Made by a program: the position numbers and the translations under genes. The notes beneath the pieces were generated by a model. It did not search any database, was not told where the DNA came from, and worked only from the letters and a program-made list of their open reading frames with translations. A stretch of DNA of 64,000 nt from JANOSH01 sp031415695 (lineage in GTDB: Bacteria > Actinomycetota > Acidimicrobiia > Acidimicrobiales > Ilumatobacteraceae): positions 186,001 through 250,000 of the forward strand of contig JANOSH010000047.1 of the NCBI GenBank assembly GCA_031415695.1, read 5' to 3'. Of this stretch, positions 42,833 through 51,075 are shown piece by piece (the first letter of the stretch is position 1; the number at the start of each line of letters is the position of its first letter).

Positions 42833-44032
42833 ATGCGCCGATTCGTGCCGGTGACCCTGTTATCACCGGTGCTCTTTTCGACGCTGGGAATAGACGGCGG
42901 AGCAATCTTTCAAATCGTCGCCATCGAGAACCTTGGCCTCAGCCCAACAGCGATCGGGTTTGCGTTCGGCCTCGGGGTGCTGTCCCTCCCGGTCCAGTTC
43001 TTGGCGGCGAGAATACCGCTGTCCCGGGCGCGACACAACTTGCAACTCTTTCTAGCGGTGTCATCGGCCCTGGTGCTGTGGTTGGCCATAGCGGTGCATC
43101 GTGGTCGCGGCGGGGCATTCGCCTCGGTGGCGCTCGGTGTCACGGTGATGGCAGAGGTTGCCGTGTCGGTTCTCTTTGCAACCTCGTGGCAGCCATTGCT
43201 GTCTCACTCACTGGTCTCGGTCGACCGCCAGCGGCTCAATACCCAGATCCGGTCAGCAGGAGTAGTCATCGCTGTAGTGGCCCTCGTGATATTTTCGGCG
43301 CTCTCGCCTACCGGGCGCGTCGTCTTCCTCATTGGTGTCGCGACGCTGGCACCGTGGGCGGCCTATGGACTTCGACCAAAACACACCATCGAACCAGCAC
43401 CCCCGCCGCGCGACGTAGTTACTGGGGGAGCGGCAGTCAAGCGGCGTATCCCAGCTGATCTCCGTCGAATCCTTGTGGCCTTCGGCGCCATAGGGTTCGC
43501 GTCCTGGCCGTTAGTCCTTGTCTACGTCCGATCAAACCTCTGGCCGACCGCAAACCTCGGTGTCGTCGGAGCGTTTCAGCTCGTTGGATCCCTCGCAGTC
43601 TCGTTCTTGTGGCGCCCCACTGCCGAGCCGGTCGCTCATCGGGCTTGGGTCATGGGTGGGGTCCTCGTTGCGTGCGCCGTCGTCCTTTCGACGTTTGCCT
43701 CGCCCCTCGACAGTCGGGCCACGAAAGTATGTTTACTCGTTGTAGTCGCCATCGCCTCGGGTGCGACTACCGGCGTACGAATTGTCCTGCTTGAGCTCTT
43801 TCACCGATCTACAAACGACACAACATCAGTGAGTGCTTTTACCATGCTCGACATTGTCGCTTCGACATCGCTACAACTTGGACTGCTTGGCGGTGGAGTG
43901 CTCATATCGGCCAGTTCATCGACATTGAACTGGCTAGTAGACCCCTACCGGATCTATATCGTAGGGGTAGCAGTCCTGGCACTGATAGCAATTGGCCGAG
44001 TCCGTACTCCAATCGCTCATGGGCATGATTAG
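42833..44032 (+). CDS. MFS-like transporter
   Basis: A 399-residue protein with about ten to twelve membrane helices. Two halves are separated by a charged loop (YGLRPKHTIEPAPPPRDVV ... KRRIPADLRR). The early loop VSVDRQRLNTQIRSAGV and the pattern of short loops fit the major facilitator superfamily, though the A-motif is weak. Substrate unknown. The frame is open to 42719, but ATG 42833 (MRRFVPVTLLSPVLF) starts just before TM1. Convergent with the acyl-CoA synthetase gene. Confidence 0.75.
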   Translation: MRRFVPVTLLSPVLFSTLGIDGGAIFQIVAIENLGLSPTAIGFAFGLGVLSLPVQFLAARIPLSRARHNLQLFLAVSSALVLWLAIAVHRGRGGAFASVALGVTVMAEVAVSVLFATSWQPLLSHSLVSVDRQRLNTQIRSAGVVIAVVALVIFSALSPTGRVVFLIGVATLAPWAAYGLRPKHTIEPAPPPRDVVTGGAAVKRRIPADLRRILVAFGAIGFASWPLVLVYVRSNLWPTANLGVVGAFQLVGSLAVSFLWRPTAEPVAHRAWVMGGVLVACAVVLSTFASPLDSRATKVCLLVVVAIASGATTGVRIVLLELFHRSTNDTTSVSAFTMLDIVASTSLQLGLLGGGVLISASSSTLNWLVDPYRIYIVGVAVLALIAIGRVRTPIAHGHD

Positions 44033-44038
44033 CAGGCC

Positions 44039-45550
44039 TTACATGATCGATTTGTCCTGTGACGCCCAGAACGGGTCTCGTAGCTCTCGCTTCAGAACCT
44101 TGCCTGGCCCCGATTTTGGCAGTGGTTCAGTCTGGAAGCTGATGGAACGAGGCACCTTGTACCCCGCAATGAGCGATCGGCAATGGGCGATAAGGTCGTC
44201 GGCGGTAACCGGCGAACGGATGACAACTACGGCATGAACGGCTTCGCCCCACCGTTCATCGGGGACCCCGAAAACGGTTGCCTCAAGGACCGCCGGATGG
44301 GTGTACAGCGCGTCTTCCACCTCGGTGCAGTACACATTCTCGCCACCCGTGATGATCATATCCTTGGACCGATCGAGCAGGTACAGGTAGCCGTCGGCGT
44401 CGATCCGGCCGATGTCACCCGACCAGTACCATCCGTCTCTCAGCGCTGCACTCGTTTGGTCCGGCTTGTTCCAGTAGCCCCGCATTACGTTATTGCCGCG
44501 AATTGTTACTTCGCCGGGGGTACCGTCGAGCACAGTCCGGCCGTCGATGTCACGAATAACGATATCGACACCGATCACCGGTTGCCCAGCCGACTTCTCT
44601 CGCGGCGTACCCAACAACGTCTGTTCGTGTCGAAGTGATGTGACGAGCGGAGCTGTCTCGGTTGCGCCATACAGATGCACGAACTCCGTGGCCGGAAATG
44701 CAAGTGCGCCCCGACGCACGACTTCAAGCGCGATCGGCGAACCGCCATGAGCGTAGGTGTGTAGCGTCGCCACATTGCGGGGACGCAACAGCTGTTCCTC
44801 GACGGTGGCGGCCACCATCGTGGGTACACCAAGGGTTGCGGTGACGTGGTGTCGTTCGATGAGGTCGAGCACCATGCCCGGATCGAACGTCGGCACAATG
44901 ACCAATGTCGCACCAACGAAGATCGACTGAAGTAACGCTGCCGAACCGGCGGCATGAAACAGGGGAGCCATCACCAGATACACATCGTCGGACACCATAG
45001 GAGCTGCCATCTGAAGATGGAAGGCATTCGCCACCAGGTTGCGGTGGGTGAGCATCACTCCCTTGCTCGCGCCGGTTGTTCCTCCGGTGTAAAAGAGGCC
45101 AGCAAGGTCGTCCTCGGCTAGTGACGACTCGTCTAATGACGTCGGGGTTGCGCCATCGAGAAGCTGGTCATACTCGCCAAGATCGATTCGTACGACGCGG
45201 TCCACAAGTGCGGCCAACGCACCCGGGTCACGGTCGATGAACAGCACGCGAGCGCCGCTGTCCTGTAGCGCGTAGGCGAGTTCCAGTTGAGCCCATCGAA
45301 AGTTGAGGGGGACCTGTACCCGGCCAGTGGCGGAAATTCCGCAGTACAATTCGACAAAAGCTATAGAATTGGCCGCTAGAACGGCCACGCGGTCACCAGG
45401 CCGAGTATCAAGGTCGACAAGGACAGTGTGCAGGCGTTCGAGTCGTAACCCGAACTGTTCGTAGGTGAGGTGCTGGTCGCCACAGATGAGCGCGGTGTGG
45501 CCGCTCGCTATTCGAACGCCTCGTTGTATGGGATGAACGACGTTGTGCAC
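44039..45550 (-). CDS. AMP-dependent acyl-CoA synthetase
   Basis: A 503-residue ANL-superfamily enzyme activating a carboxylic acid to its CoA thioester. The P-loop-like motif is LFYTGGTTGASKGVMLTHRN, A5 is LYGATETAPLVTS, A7/A8 YWSGDIGRIDADGYLYLLDR and SKDMIITGGENVYCTEVE, and the catalytic Lys is in LPKSGPGKVLKRELR. Substrate range cannot be read. It sits ~3 kb from a beta-oxidation cluster and may feed it. Confidence 0.93.
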   Translation of the reverse strand: MHNVVHPIQRGVRIASGHTALICGDQHLTYEQFGLRLERLHTVLVDLDTRPGDRVAVLAANSIAFVELYCGISATGRVQVPLNFRWAQLELAYALQDSGARVLFIDRDPGALAALVDRVVRIDLGEYDQLLDGATPTSLDESSLAEDDLAGLFYTGGTTGASKGVMLTHRNLVANAFHLQMAAPMVSDDVYLVMAPLFHAAGSAALLQSIFVGATLVIVPTFDPGMVLDLIERHHVTATLGVPTMVAATVEEQLLRPRNVATLHTYAHGGSPIALEVVRRGALAFPATEFVHLYGATETAPLVTSLRHEQTLLGTPREKSAGQPVIGVDIVIRDIDGRTVLDGTPGEVTIRGNNVMRGYWNKPDQTSAALRDGWYWSGDIGRIDADGYLYLLDRSKDMIITGGENVYCTEVEDALYTHPAVLEATVFGVPDERWGEAVHAVVVIRSPVTADDLIAHCRSLIAGYKVPRSISFQTEPLPKSGPGKVLKRELRDPFWASQDKSIM

Positions 45551-45581
45551 GGAGGCTGATTGTAGATGGGTCTTCAGCCAG

Positions 45582-47357
45582 TCAGGCCGAGTCGCGGTCG
45601 CGTCGGATTGTGGCTTTGGTGCCTTTCAGCGTCGTGCCCTTCATTGCTGCGATGACGTGGTCGACCGACGCCTCGGGAACTTCGACGAGCGAGAAACGGT
45701 CACCGATTTGGATTGCACCGATATCTCGACCGCTAAGCCTTGACTCGTTGGCGATTGCGCCCACCAGATCTTGCGGACGGATGCCCGCAATACGGCCGGC
45801 ACCAATAAAGATACGAGCCATGCCGCTGGTGGCCCCACGACCCTTTGGCCCTGACGCACTCCGCTGACCGCCATCGGGCCCACGCTGTTCGGGTCGACCC
45901 CGCTTGTCGCCATAGGACGATTCCTTGCGCGGCCAGGGGTTACCCCCACCGCCAGCACCTGGGCCACTTGAGCTCGACTCACGCGGTGTCATATCGGGAA
46001 TCTCTTCCTCGTCGGCCGGAGCGCCACTGGCCTCGTGGGCAAGTTTCACGGCGGCCAGTGCAACCTCCATGAGGTCGAACTCGTCGGTCAGCGTTTCGAC
46101 CACCACGCGGAAATGCTCGGACTTGTCTTCGAGCAGGCTCTCTCGCAGCGTGGCGATGGTGACATCCATGCGCCGGTTACGTAGCTCGGCAACCGTAGGC
46201 ACCTTCTCCATAACAATGCGCTGCTTAGTAACCCGTTCGATGTTCTTGAGGAGGCGGTGCTCGCGTGGTTCGGCAAGCGTGATGGCAACGCCTTCACGTC
46301 CGGCTCGGCCGACGCGGCCGATTCGGTGCACGTACGACTCGGGTGCAGACGGTACGTCGAAGTTGATGACGTGGGTGAGTTGCTCGATATCGAGCCCGCG
46401 GGCAGCAACATCGGTGGCGATGAGCAGGTCGGCAGTGCGCTTACGCAGCCGGGTCATGACCCGGTCACGCTGTTCCTGGCTCATGCCACCATGGAGTGCT
46501 TCGGCACGGTAGCCCCGGCCCTTCAACGTCTCTGTGAGCTGGTCGACCTCGAGTCGAGTTCGACAGAACACAAGAGCCGCCGCTGGCTGCTCAAGGTCGA
46601 GCACTCGACCGAGTGCTGCAGCTTTTGCGGATCGGGGAATCATGTAAGCGCTCTGGCGAACCTGAGGAGCATCGCCGCGTTCGGCCATGGGTCGCTCAAT
46701 CAGGATGTTGATGGGCTTGTTGAGGTGCCGCTTCGCAATCGAGTTGATGCGAGACGGCATTGTTGCCGAAAACAACAGTGTCTGGCGGTGTTTGGGTGTG
46801 GCGGCCAGGATGCCCTCGAGCTCGTCGGCGAAGCCCATATCGAGCATTTCGTCGGCCTCGTCGAGCACGACGATCCGAACATCGCCAAGACGCAGCGTGC
46901 CTCGATTGATGTGGTCGAGTGCTCGGCCCGGGGTGGCGACCACAACATCGACACCCGAGTTCAGTGCTTGCAGCTGTCGGCCAATTGGCTGGCCGCCATA
47001 GATGGGTAGCACACGGGCATCGAGTTGGCGGCCGTACTTGTGGATGGCCTCGGACACCTGCATTGCAAGCTCACGCGTTGGCACCAACACCAGCGCCATG
47101 GGGTCGCCATCGCGGCGGTTTCGTTCAATGCCTTGTAGGAGCGGAAGCGCGAACGCTGCAGTCTTGCCGGTTCCGGTCGCAGCCTGACCAAGAAGGTCTC
47201 GGCCTTCGATGATGTGTGGAATCGCCTCGCGCTGAATTGGCGTCGGTTCCTCGTAGCCCAAGGTGTTGAGGGCGGCGAGCACTTCGGGACGCAATCCGAG
47301 TTCGGCGAAGCCGTTTATCTCTACGTCGTCGGTTGTTTGTTCTGATACTTCGGTCAT
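45582..47357 (-). CDS. DEAD-box RNA helicase (DeaD/CsdA-like)
   Basis: A 591-residue helicase. It has the Q motif (FAELGLRPEVLAALNTLGYEEPTPIQ), Walker A AATGTGKTAAFALPLLQ, VVLDEADEMLDMGF, LLFSATMP, and HRIGRVGRAGREG. The C-terminal extension is Gly/Arg/Ser-rich (~430-500), then a DbpA-type RNA-binding domain (MARIFIGAGRIAGIRPQDLVGAI). Relatives act in ribosome assembly and mRNA turnover, often in the cold. A long inverted repeat lies in the 142-bp region shared with divergent hisC. Confidence 0.95.
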   Translation of the reverse strand: MTEVSEQTTDDVEINGFAELGLRPEVLAALNTLGYEEPTPIQREAIPHIIEGRDLLGQAATGTGKTAAFALPLLQGIERNRRDGDPMALVLVPTRELAMQVSEAIHKYGRQLDARVLPIYGGQPIGRQLQALNSGVDVVVATPGRALDHINRGTLRLGDVRIVVLDEADEMLDMGFADELEGILAATPKHRQTLLFSATMPSRINSIAKRHLNKPINILIERPMAERGDAPQVRQSAYMIPRSAKAAALGRVLDLEQPAAALVFCRTRLEVDQLTETLKGRGYRAEALHGGMSQEQRDRVMTRLRKRTADLLIATDVAARGLDIEQLTHVINFDVPSAPESYVHRIGRVGRAGREGVAITLAEPREHRLLKNIERVTKQRIVMEKVPTVAELRNRRMDVTIATLRESLLEDKSEHFRVVVETLTDEFDLMEVALAAVKLAHEASGAPADEEEIPDMTPRESSSSGPGAGGGGNPWPRKESSYGDKRGRPEQRGPDGGQRSASGPKGRGATSGMARIFIGAGRIAGIRPQDLVGAIANESRLSGRDIGAIQIGDRFSLVEVPEASVDHVIAAMKGTTLKGTKATIRRDRDSA

Positions 47358-47420
47358 GTTGCCGACATTCTCTCACGTAGAAGACCACCTCCCCACCCCC
47401 AGCCTCCCCACCGAACACCA

Positions 47421-47467
47421 TCTCGCCCGACTGCAGTATCGAAAAGCGACCCCGTAGTCGGGCGAGA
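47421..47467. repeat. Long inverted repeat between the helicase gene and hisC
   Basis: Perfect 12-bp arms tctcgcccgact (47421-47432) and agtcgggcgaga (47456-47467) with a 23-nt loop. It lies 32 bp upstream of the hisC ATG and 63 bp upstream of the helicase ATG, in a divergent intergenic region where a terminator is not expected. A role as a 5' UTR structure or protein site is possible. Confidence 0.6.
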
Positions 47468-47499
47468 ACGTGTTCATTTGGGGGCGCTACCGTAGGGCC

Positions 47500-48582
47500 A
47501 TGAATCATCGTCCTCGTTCTGCTATCGATGCTCTACCGGCTTACCGCCCTGGCAAGAGCACCACGCAGGCCGAGAAAGAACATGGCATTACCGATGCCAT
47601 CAAGTTGGCCTCGAACGAAAACCCGATGCCGCCCATTCCTGCGGTTCAAGCTGCCATCGTCCAGGCTGCCGCGGGGCTCAATCGGTACGCTGATCATCGA
47701 GCCAGCGCGTTACGAGAATCCATCGCTCACTGGACGGGCACGGCACCTGAACAGGTAACGGTAGGTTGCGGCTCGGTTGGGCTTTTGCAGCAACTTTTTC
47801 TCACCTACGCCGAACGCGGCGACGAGGTTGTGTATCCCTGGCGCTCGTTCGAGGTGTACCCGGTGTACACCCAGCTCGTGGGTGCCACCGCAGTGACCAC
47901 GCCGTTGGTCAATCACGAATTCGACCTCGACGCCGTTGCAGCGGCTGTTACCAATAGGACCAAGCTGATCCTCCTCGCCACGCCCAACAATCCAACGGGC
48001 ACCGCCGTGCGTCTCGGCGAGGTCGAGGTGCTGCTCAACCGCATTCCCAACGACGTTGTTGTCGTCCTCGATGAGGCGTACCGCGAGTTTGCCAACCCAG
48101 ATTCGGGCGACCCGGTTCATCGGCTACTGCCGAACCATCCGAATGTCGTGGTGTTGCGTACATTCTCCAAGGCACATGGTCTCGCTGGCCTACGGGTTGG
48201 ATACGCCATGGCTCACCCCGACATCGTCACCGCCGTCGACAAAACCCTGTTCCCGTTTGCGGTCAACGCTCTCGCTCAGGCAGCTGCATTGGCTGCTATC
48301 GACTCCATCGACGAAGTGCGCGCCGGGGTAAGCGCCATACTGCGGGAACGAGACCGTGTGGTCGGTGAACTCGTAGTAGCCGGCTGGAACCTGCCCGCGG
48401 CTCAAGCCAACTTCGTGTATTTGCCCTTGCTCGCCGATACCGATGCCATCTATCTGGCGATGGAACGTCGTGGCGTCGTCACCCGGCCCTTCAGCAATGA
48501 AGGGATCCGGGTGACTATTGGTACACCAGCCGAGAACGACCGGTTCCTCGCCACGCTGGCCAGTGTTACTTCACCGAGATAG
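47500..48582 (+). CDS. hisC: Histidinol-phosphate/aromatic aminotransferase (HisC-like)
   Basis: A 360-residue fold-type I aminotransferase. KLASNENPMPPIPAVQ, TVGCGSVGLLQQLFLTYA, LLATPNNPTGTAV and VVLDEAYREF are present, and the PLP lysine is in RTFSKAHGLAGLRVGYAM. It converts imidazole-acetol phosphate to histidinol phosphate, and many actinobacterial homologues also transaminate aromatic keto acids (Pat). No other his genes are nearby, so an aromatic role is possible. ATG 47500 is chosen over an in-frame codon at 47470. Confidence 0.88.
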   Translation: MNHRPRSAIDALPAYRPGKSTTQAEKEHGITDAIKLASNENPMPPIPAVQAAIVQAAAGLNRYADHRASALRESIAHWTGTAPEQVTVGCGSVGLLQQLFLTYAERGDEVVYPWRSFEVYPVYTQLVGATAVTTPLVNHEFDLDAVAAAVTNRTKLILLATPNNPTGTAVRLGEVEVLLNRIPNDVVVVLDEAYREFANPDSGDPVHRLLPNHPNVVVLRTFSKAHGLAGLRVGYAMAHPDIVTAVDKTLFPFAVNALAQAAALAAIDSIDEVRAGVSAILRERDRVVGELVVAGWNLPAAQANFVYLPLLADTDAIYLAMERRGVVTRPFSNEGIRVTIGTPAENDRFLATLASVTSPR

Positions 48583-48586
48583 CTAG

Positions 48587-49366
48587 CTATTTGGGCGGCA
48601 TCCGGATGCCGCCATCCACGCGGATGACCTCGGCGTTCATGTACGGATTGGTAATCAACTCGATCACCATGAATGCCAGTTCTTCGCCGTAGCCGAGGCG
48701 TTTTGGGAATAGCACCGACTGCCCAAGGTGCGCCTTGAACTGCTCGGATGCCTCGCCTTGACCGTAAATCGGCGTGTCGATGAGGCCAGGAGCGATGGTG
48801 TTGACGCGAATGCCAACCGCCGCGAGGTCGCGGGCAATTGGCAAGGTCATACCGACAATCGCGCCCTTCGACGCCGAATAGGACGCCTGACCGATTTGAC
48901 CGTCGAATGCAGCGACGGACGCCATGTTGACAATTGCACCGCGGGCACCATCGGCGTCGAGTGCTTCGGTCTGAGCCATAGCTGCCGCTGACAGTCGCAG
49001 CATGTTGAACGAGCCGAGTAAGTTGATCTTGATAACAAACTCAAAATCACTGAGCGCCATGGGAACGTTGTTGCGATCGATGGTACGCCCAGCACGGCCG
49101 AGGCCGGCCGAGTTGACCAATGCTCGCAGCGGTCCCATTTCCGAAGCGGCGGCAACGGCTGCTTGCCCGTCGGCTTCCGAGGACACGTCGCATTTCACGA
49201 ACAGGCCACCAATGTCGCTGGCGACAGCCGTGCCGGTGGTCTCGTTAAGGTCGGCGATAACGACGCGAGCACCAAGAGCGGCGAGTTGGCGGGCCGAGGC
49301 CTCACCGATACCCGACGCGCCGCCTGTGACGATCGCCGAGGCACCCTGAAGGTTCATACGTGGCAT
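48587..49366 (-). CDS. SDR oxidoreductase, probable 3-hydroxyacyl-CoA dehydrogenase (HSD17B10-like)
   Basis: A 259-residue short-chain dehydrogenase. The NAD site is AIVTGGASGIGEASARQLA, Asp in VVIADLNE specifies NAD, and the catalytic set is NMASVAAF...YSASKGAIVG. The overall sequence, including APGLIDTPIYG and LFPKRLGYGEELAFMV, resembles type II 3-hydroxyacyl-CoA dehydrogenases. The ATG shares one base with the thiolase stop (TAATG), consistent with successive beta-oxidation steps. Confidence 0.9.
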   Translation of the reverse strand: MPRMNLQGASAIVTGGASGIGEASARQLAALGARVVIADLNETTGTAVASDIGGLFVKCDVSSEADGQAAVAAASEMGPLRALVNSAGLGRAGRTIDRNNVPMALSDFEFVIKINLLGSFNMLRLSAAAMAQTEALDADGARGAIVNMASVAAFDGQIGQASYSASKGAIVGMTLPIARDLAAVGIRVNTIAPGLIDTPIYGQGEASEQFKAHLGQSVLFPKRLGYGEELAFMVIELITNPYMNAEVIRVDGGIRMPPK

Positions 49367-50541
49367 TACTGGGGGATCCTTTCGATGATGGTTGCGTTGG
49401 CGAGCCCGCCGCCTTCGCACATGACTTGCATGCCGTAGCGACCGCCCACGCGCTCGAGCTCGTTGAGCAAGGTGGCCATGAGCTTGGTGCCAGATCCGCC
49501 GAGCGGATGGCCGAGCGCGATGGCTCCGCCGTTGACGTTTACCTTGGTCATGTCGGCGCCGGTCTCGGCCTGCCAGGCCAGTACAACCGAGGCGAATGCT
49601 TCGTTGATTTCGAACACGTCGATGTCGTCGATGCTCAGGCCCGACTTTTCGAGAATCTTTTTGGTGGCCGGAATCGGCCCCTTTAACATCGTCACCGGGT
49701 CGGTTCCAACGACCGCGAATGAGTGGAAGCGGGCACGTGCACGCAAGCCCAACTCGGCAGCCTTCTCGGCGCTCATGATGAGAACTGCCGACGCTCCGTC
49801 ACAGATCTGCGACGAGTTACCAGCGGTGATCTTTCCCTCGGGATCGAAAGCTGGCTTCAACTTGGCCAAGCCCTCGGCCGTCGTGCCTTCACGAATACCC
49901 TCATCGGAGGTGTGCATCACGACGACGCCATCGCCACGGTCAACAGGGACAGGCACGATCTCGTTGTCGAAACGACCTTGCGCACGTGCAACGACGGCGC
50001 GCTGCTGGCTAAGCGCTCCGAACGCGTCGAGGTCTTCTCGGGTGATTCCGTACTCGGTGGCGATCATGTCGGCACCGATGCCTTGGGGCGGAAGCCCAGT
50101 GGCGCTGTAACGCTCCATCATCTCGGGAGGGAACGGCATGCCCATGGTTCCATTGACCACCGATGCGCCCATGGGTGTGCGGGTCATGACCTCGACGCCG
50201 GCGGCGACGACAATGTCGTAGGCACCGGCCATGACGCCTTGGGCTGCAAAGTGCATGGCCTGCTGGCTTGACCCGCACTGGCGGTCGACGGTGGTGGACG
50301 GCACGGACTCGGGCCAGCCTGCGGCCAGGACGGCGTTTCGGCCGGTGTTAAGGGACTGTTCGCCAACTTGCATTACGCAGCCCATGATGACGTCGTCGAT
50401 TAGGGCAGGGTCCAGGTTGTTGCGCTCGGCTAACGCATTGAGCACATGGCCCGCAAGCGACGCTGCGTGCCAGTCCTTCAATACTCCGTTGCGTTTGCCG
50501 CCAGGCGTGCGGACGGCATCGACAATTACTGCGTCTGTCAT
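49366..50541 (-). CDS. Acetyl-CoA acyltransferase (thiolase)
   Basis: A 391-residue thiolase. The nucleophilic Cys89 is in STTVDRQCGSSQQAMHFAAQ, the His in VNVNGGAIALGHPLGGSG, and the second Cys in VMCEGGGLANA. It cleaves 3-ketoacyl-CoA to acetyl-CoA and a shortened acyl-CoA (or condenses two acyl-CoAs). The ATG overlaps the marR stop by 4 bp; the frame continues upstream over marR but that part is not thiolase-like. Middle gene of marR-thiolase-SDR. Confidence 0.95.
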   Translation of the reverse strand: MTDAVIVDAVRTPGGKRNGVLKDWHAASLAGHVLNALAERNNLDPALIDDVIMGCVMQVGEQSLNTGRNAVLAAGWPESVPSTTVDRQCGSSQQAMHFAAQGVMAGAYDIVVAAGVEVMTRTPMGASVVNGTMGMPFPPEMMERYSATGLPPQGIGADMIATEYGITREDLDAFGALSQQRAVVARAQGRFDNEIVPVPVDRGDGVVVMHTSDEGIREGTTAEGLAKLKPAFDPEGKITAGNSSQICDGASAVLIMSAEKAAELGLRARARFHSFAVVGTDPVTMLKGPIPATKKILEKSGLSIDDIDVFEINEAFASVVLAWQAETGADMTKVNVNGGAIALGHPLGGSGTKLMATLLNELERVGGRYGMQVMCEGGGLANATIIERIPQ

Positions 50542-51026
50542 GGTGTCTCCAGTTGTTCCGTAGAGGGTTGTTGCATTGCTTGAAGAAGATTTGCCTGCAG
50601 CCGTGTAAGCACCGCCGCCAATGCTTGTCGATCGTCGCGACTGATGCCGTGGCGAAGTTCGGCGCGAAGCACTTCGTCGATGCGCGAGACCTGATCGGCG
50701 AGCGCGGAACCGCCTGGTGTAACGGCCACGAGCCACACCCGCCGGTCGACCGCATCGGGCTGACGACTCACCAAGCTTCGTTCTTCGAGTCGGTCGATGA
50801 CCGAGCCGATCACCGCCCGACCGAGGTGAAGATGATCGGCGATTCGGGTCTGGGTAATGGGGCCAAACTCGTGAACGTACGCCAGAACACTGGCCTGGGT
50901 CAGGTTGAGACCCGTTGGCGCAAATCGGGCATCAAACGCTTCGCGCATTGTGCGTGCTGTTGCCATAAGCGTCGATTCGACTCGACGCCACGGCGGCGCA
51001 TCAAGCTCATGTGTGGTAGCCGGCAT
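50538..51026 (-). CDS. MarR-family transcriptional regulator
   Basis: A 162-residue winged-helix regulator. LNLTQASVLAYVHEFGPITQ is the helix before the HTH, HLHLGRAVIGSVIDRLEERSLVSRQ the recognition helix and wing, and DRRVWLVAVTPGG the beta-wing. Start ATG 51024-51026 lies just downstream of a 12-bp-arm palindrome (51033-51060), almost certainly its own operator. It probably represses marR-thiolase-SDR until an acyl or aromatic ligand is present. Confidence 0.92.
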   Translation of the reverse strand: MPATTHELDAPPWRRVESTLMATARTMREAFDARFAPTGLNLTQASVLAYVHEFGPITQTRIADHLHLGRAVIGSVIDRLEERSLVSRQPDAVDRRVWLVAVTPGGSALADQVSRIDEVLRAELRHGISRDDRQALAAVLTRLQANLLQAMQQPSTEQLETP

Positions 51027-51032
51027 GATGCC

Positions 51033-51060
51033 GCATACTGTATGGGCACATACAGTATGC
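51033..51060. promoter_or_regulatory. MarR operator palindrome
   Basis: Perfect inverted repeat gcatactgtatg-GGCA-catacagtatgc in the 49-bp gap between trpB2 and marR. On the minus strand TTGCCC and TACAGT, 18 bp apart, may form the promoter, so a bound dimer would cover the -10. Only 6 bp separate the palindrome from the marR ATG, suggesting a very short leader. Confidence 0.8.
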
Positions 51061-51075
51061 GGGCAACTTCCTAGG

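Noticed and set aside
42207..42905. Two long minus-strand frames opposite the 42378 open frame
   Set aside because: Their codon-position composition is wrong and they run across the MFS gene start; high GC explains their openness.
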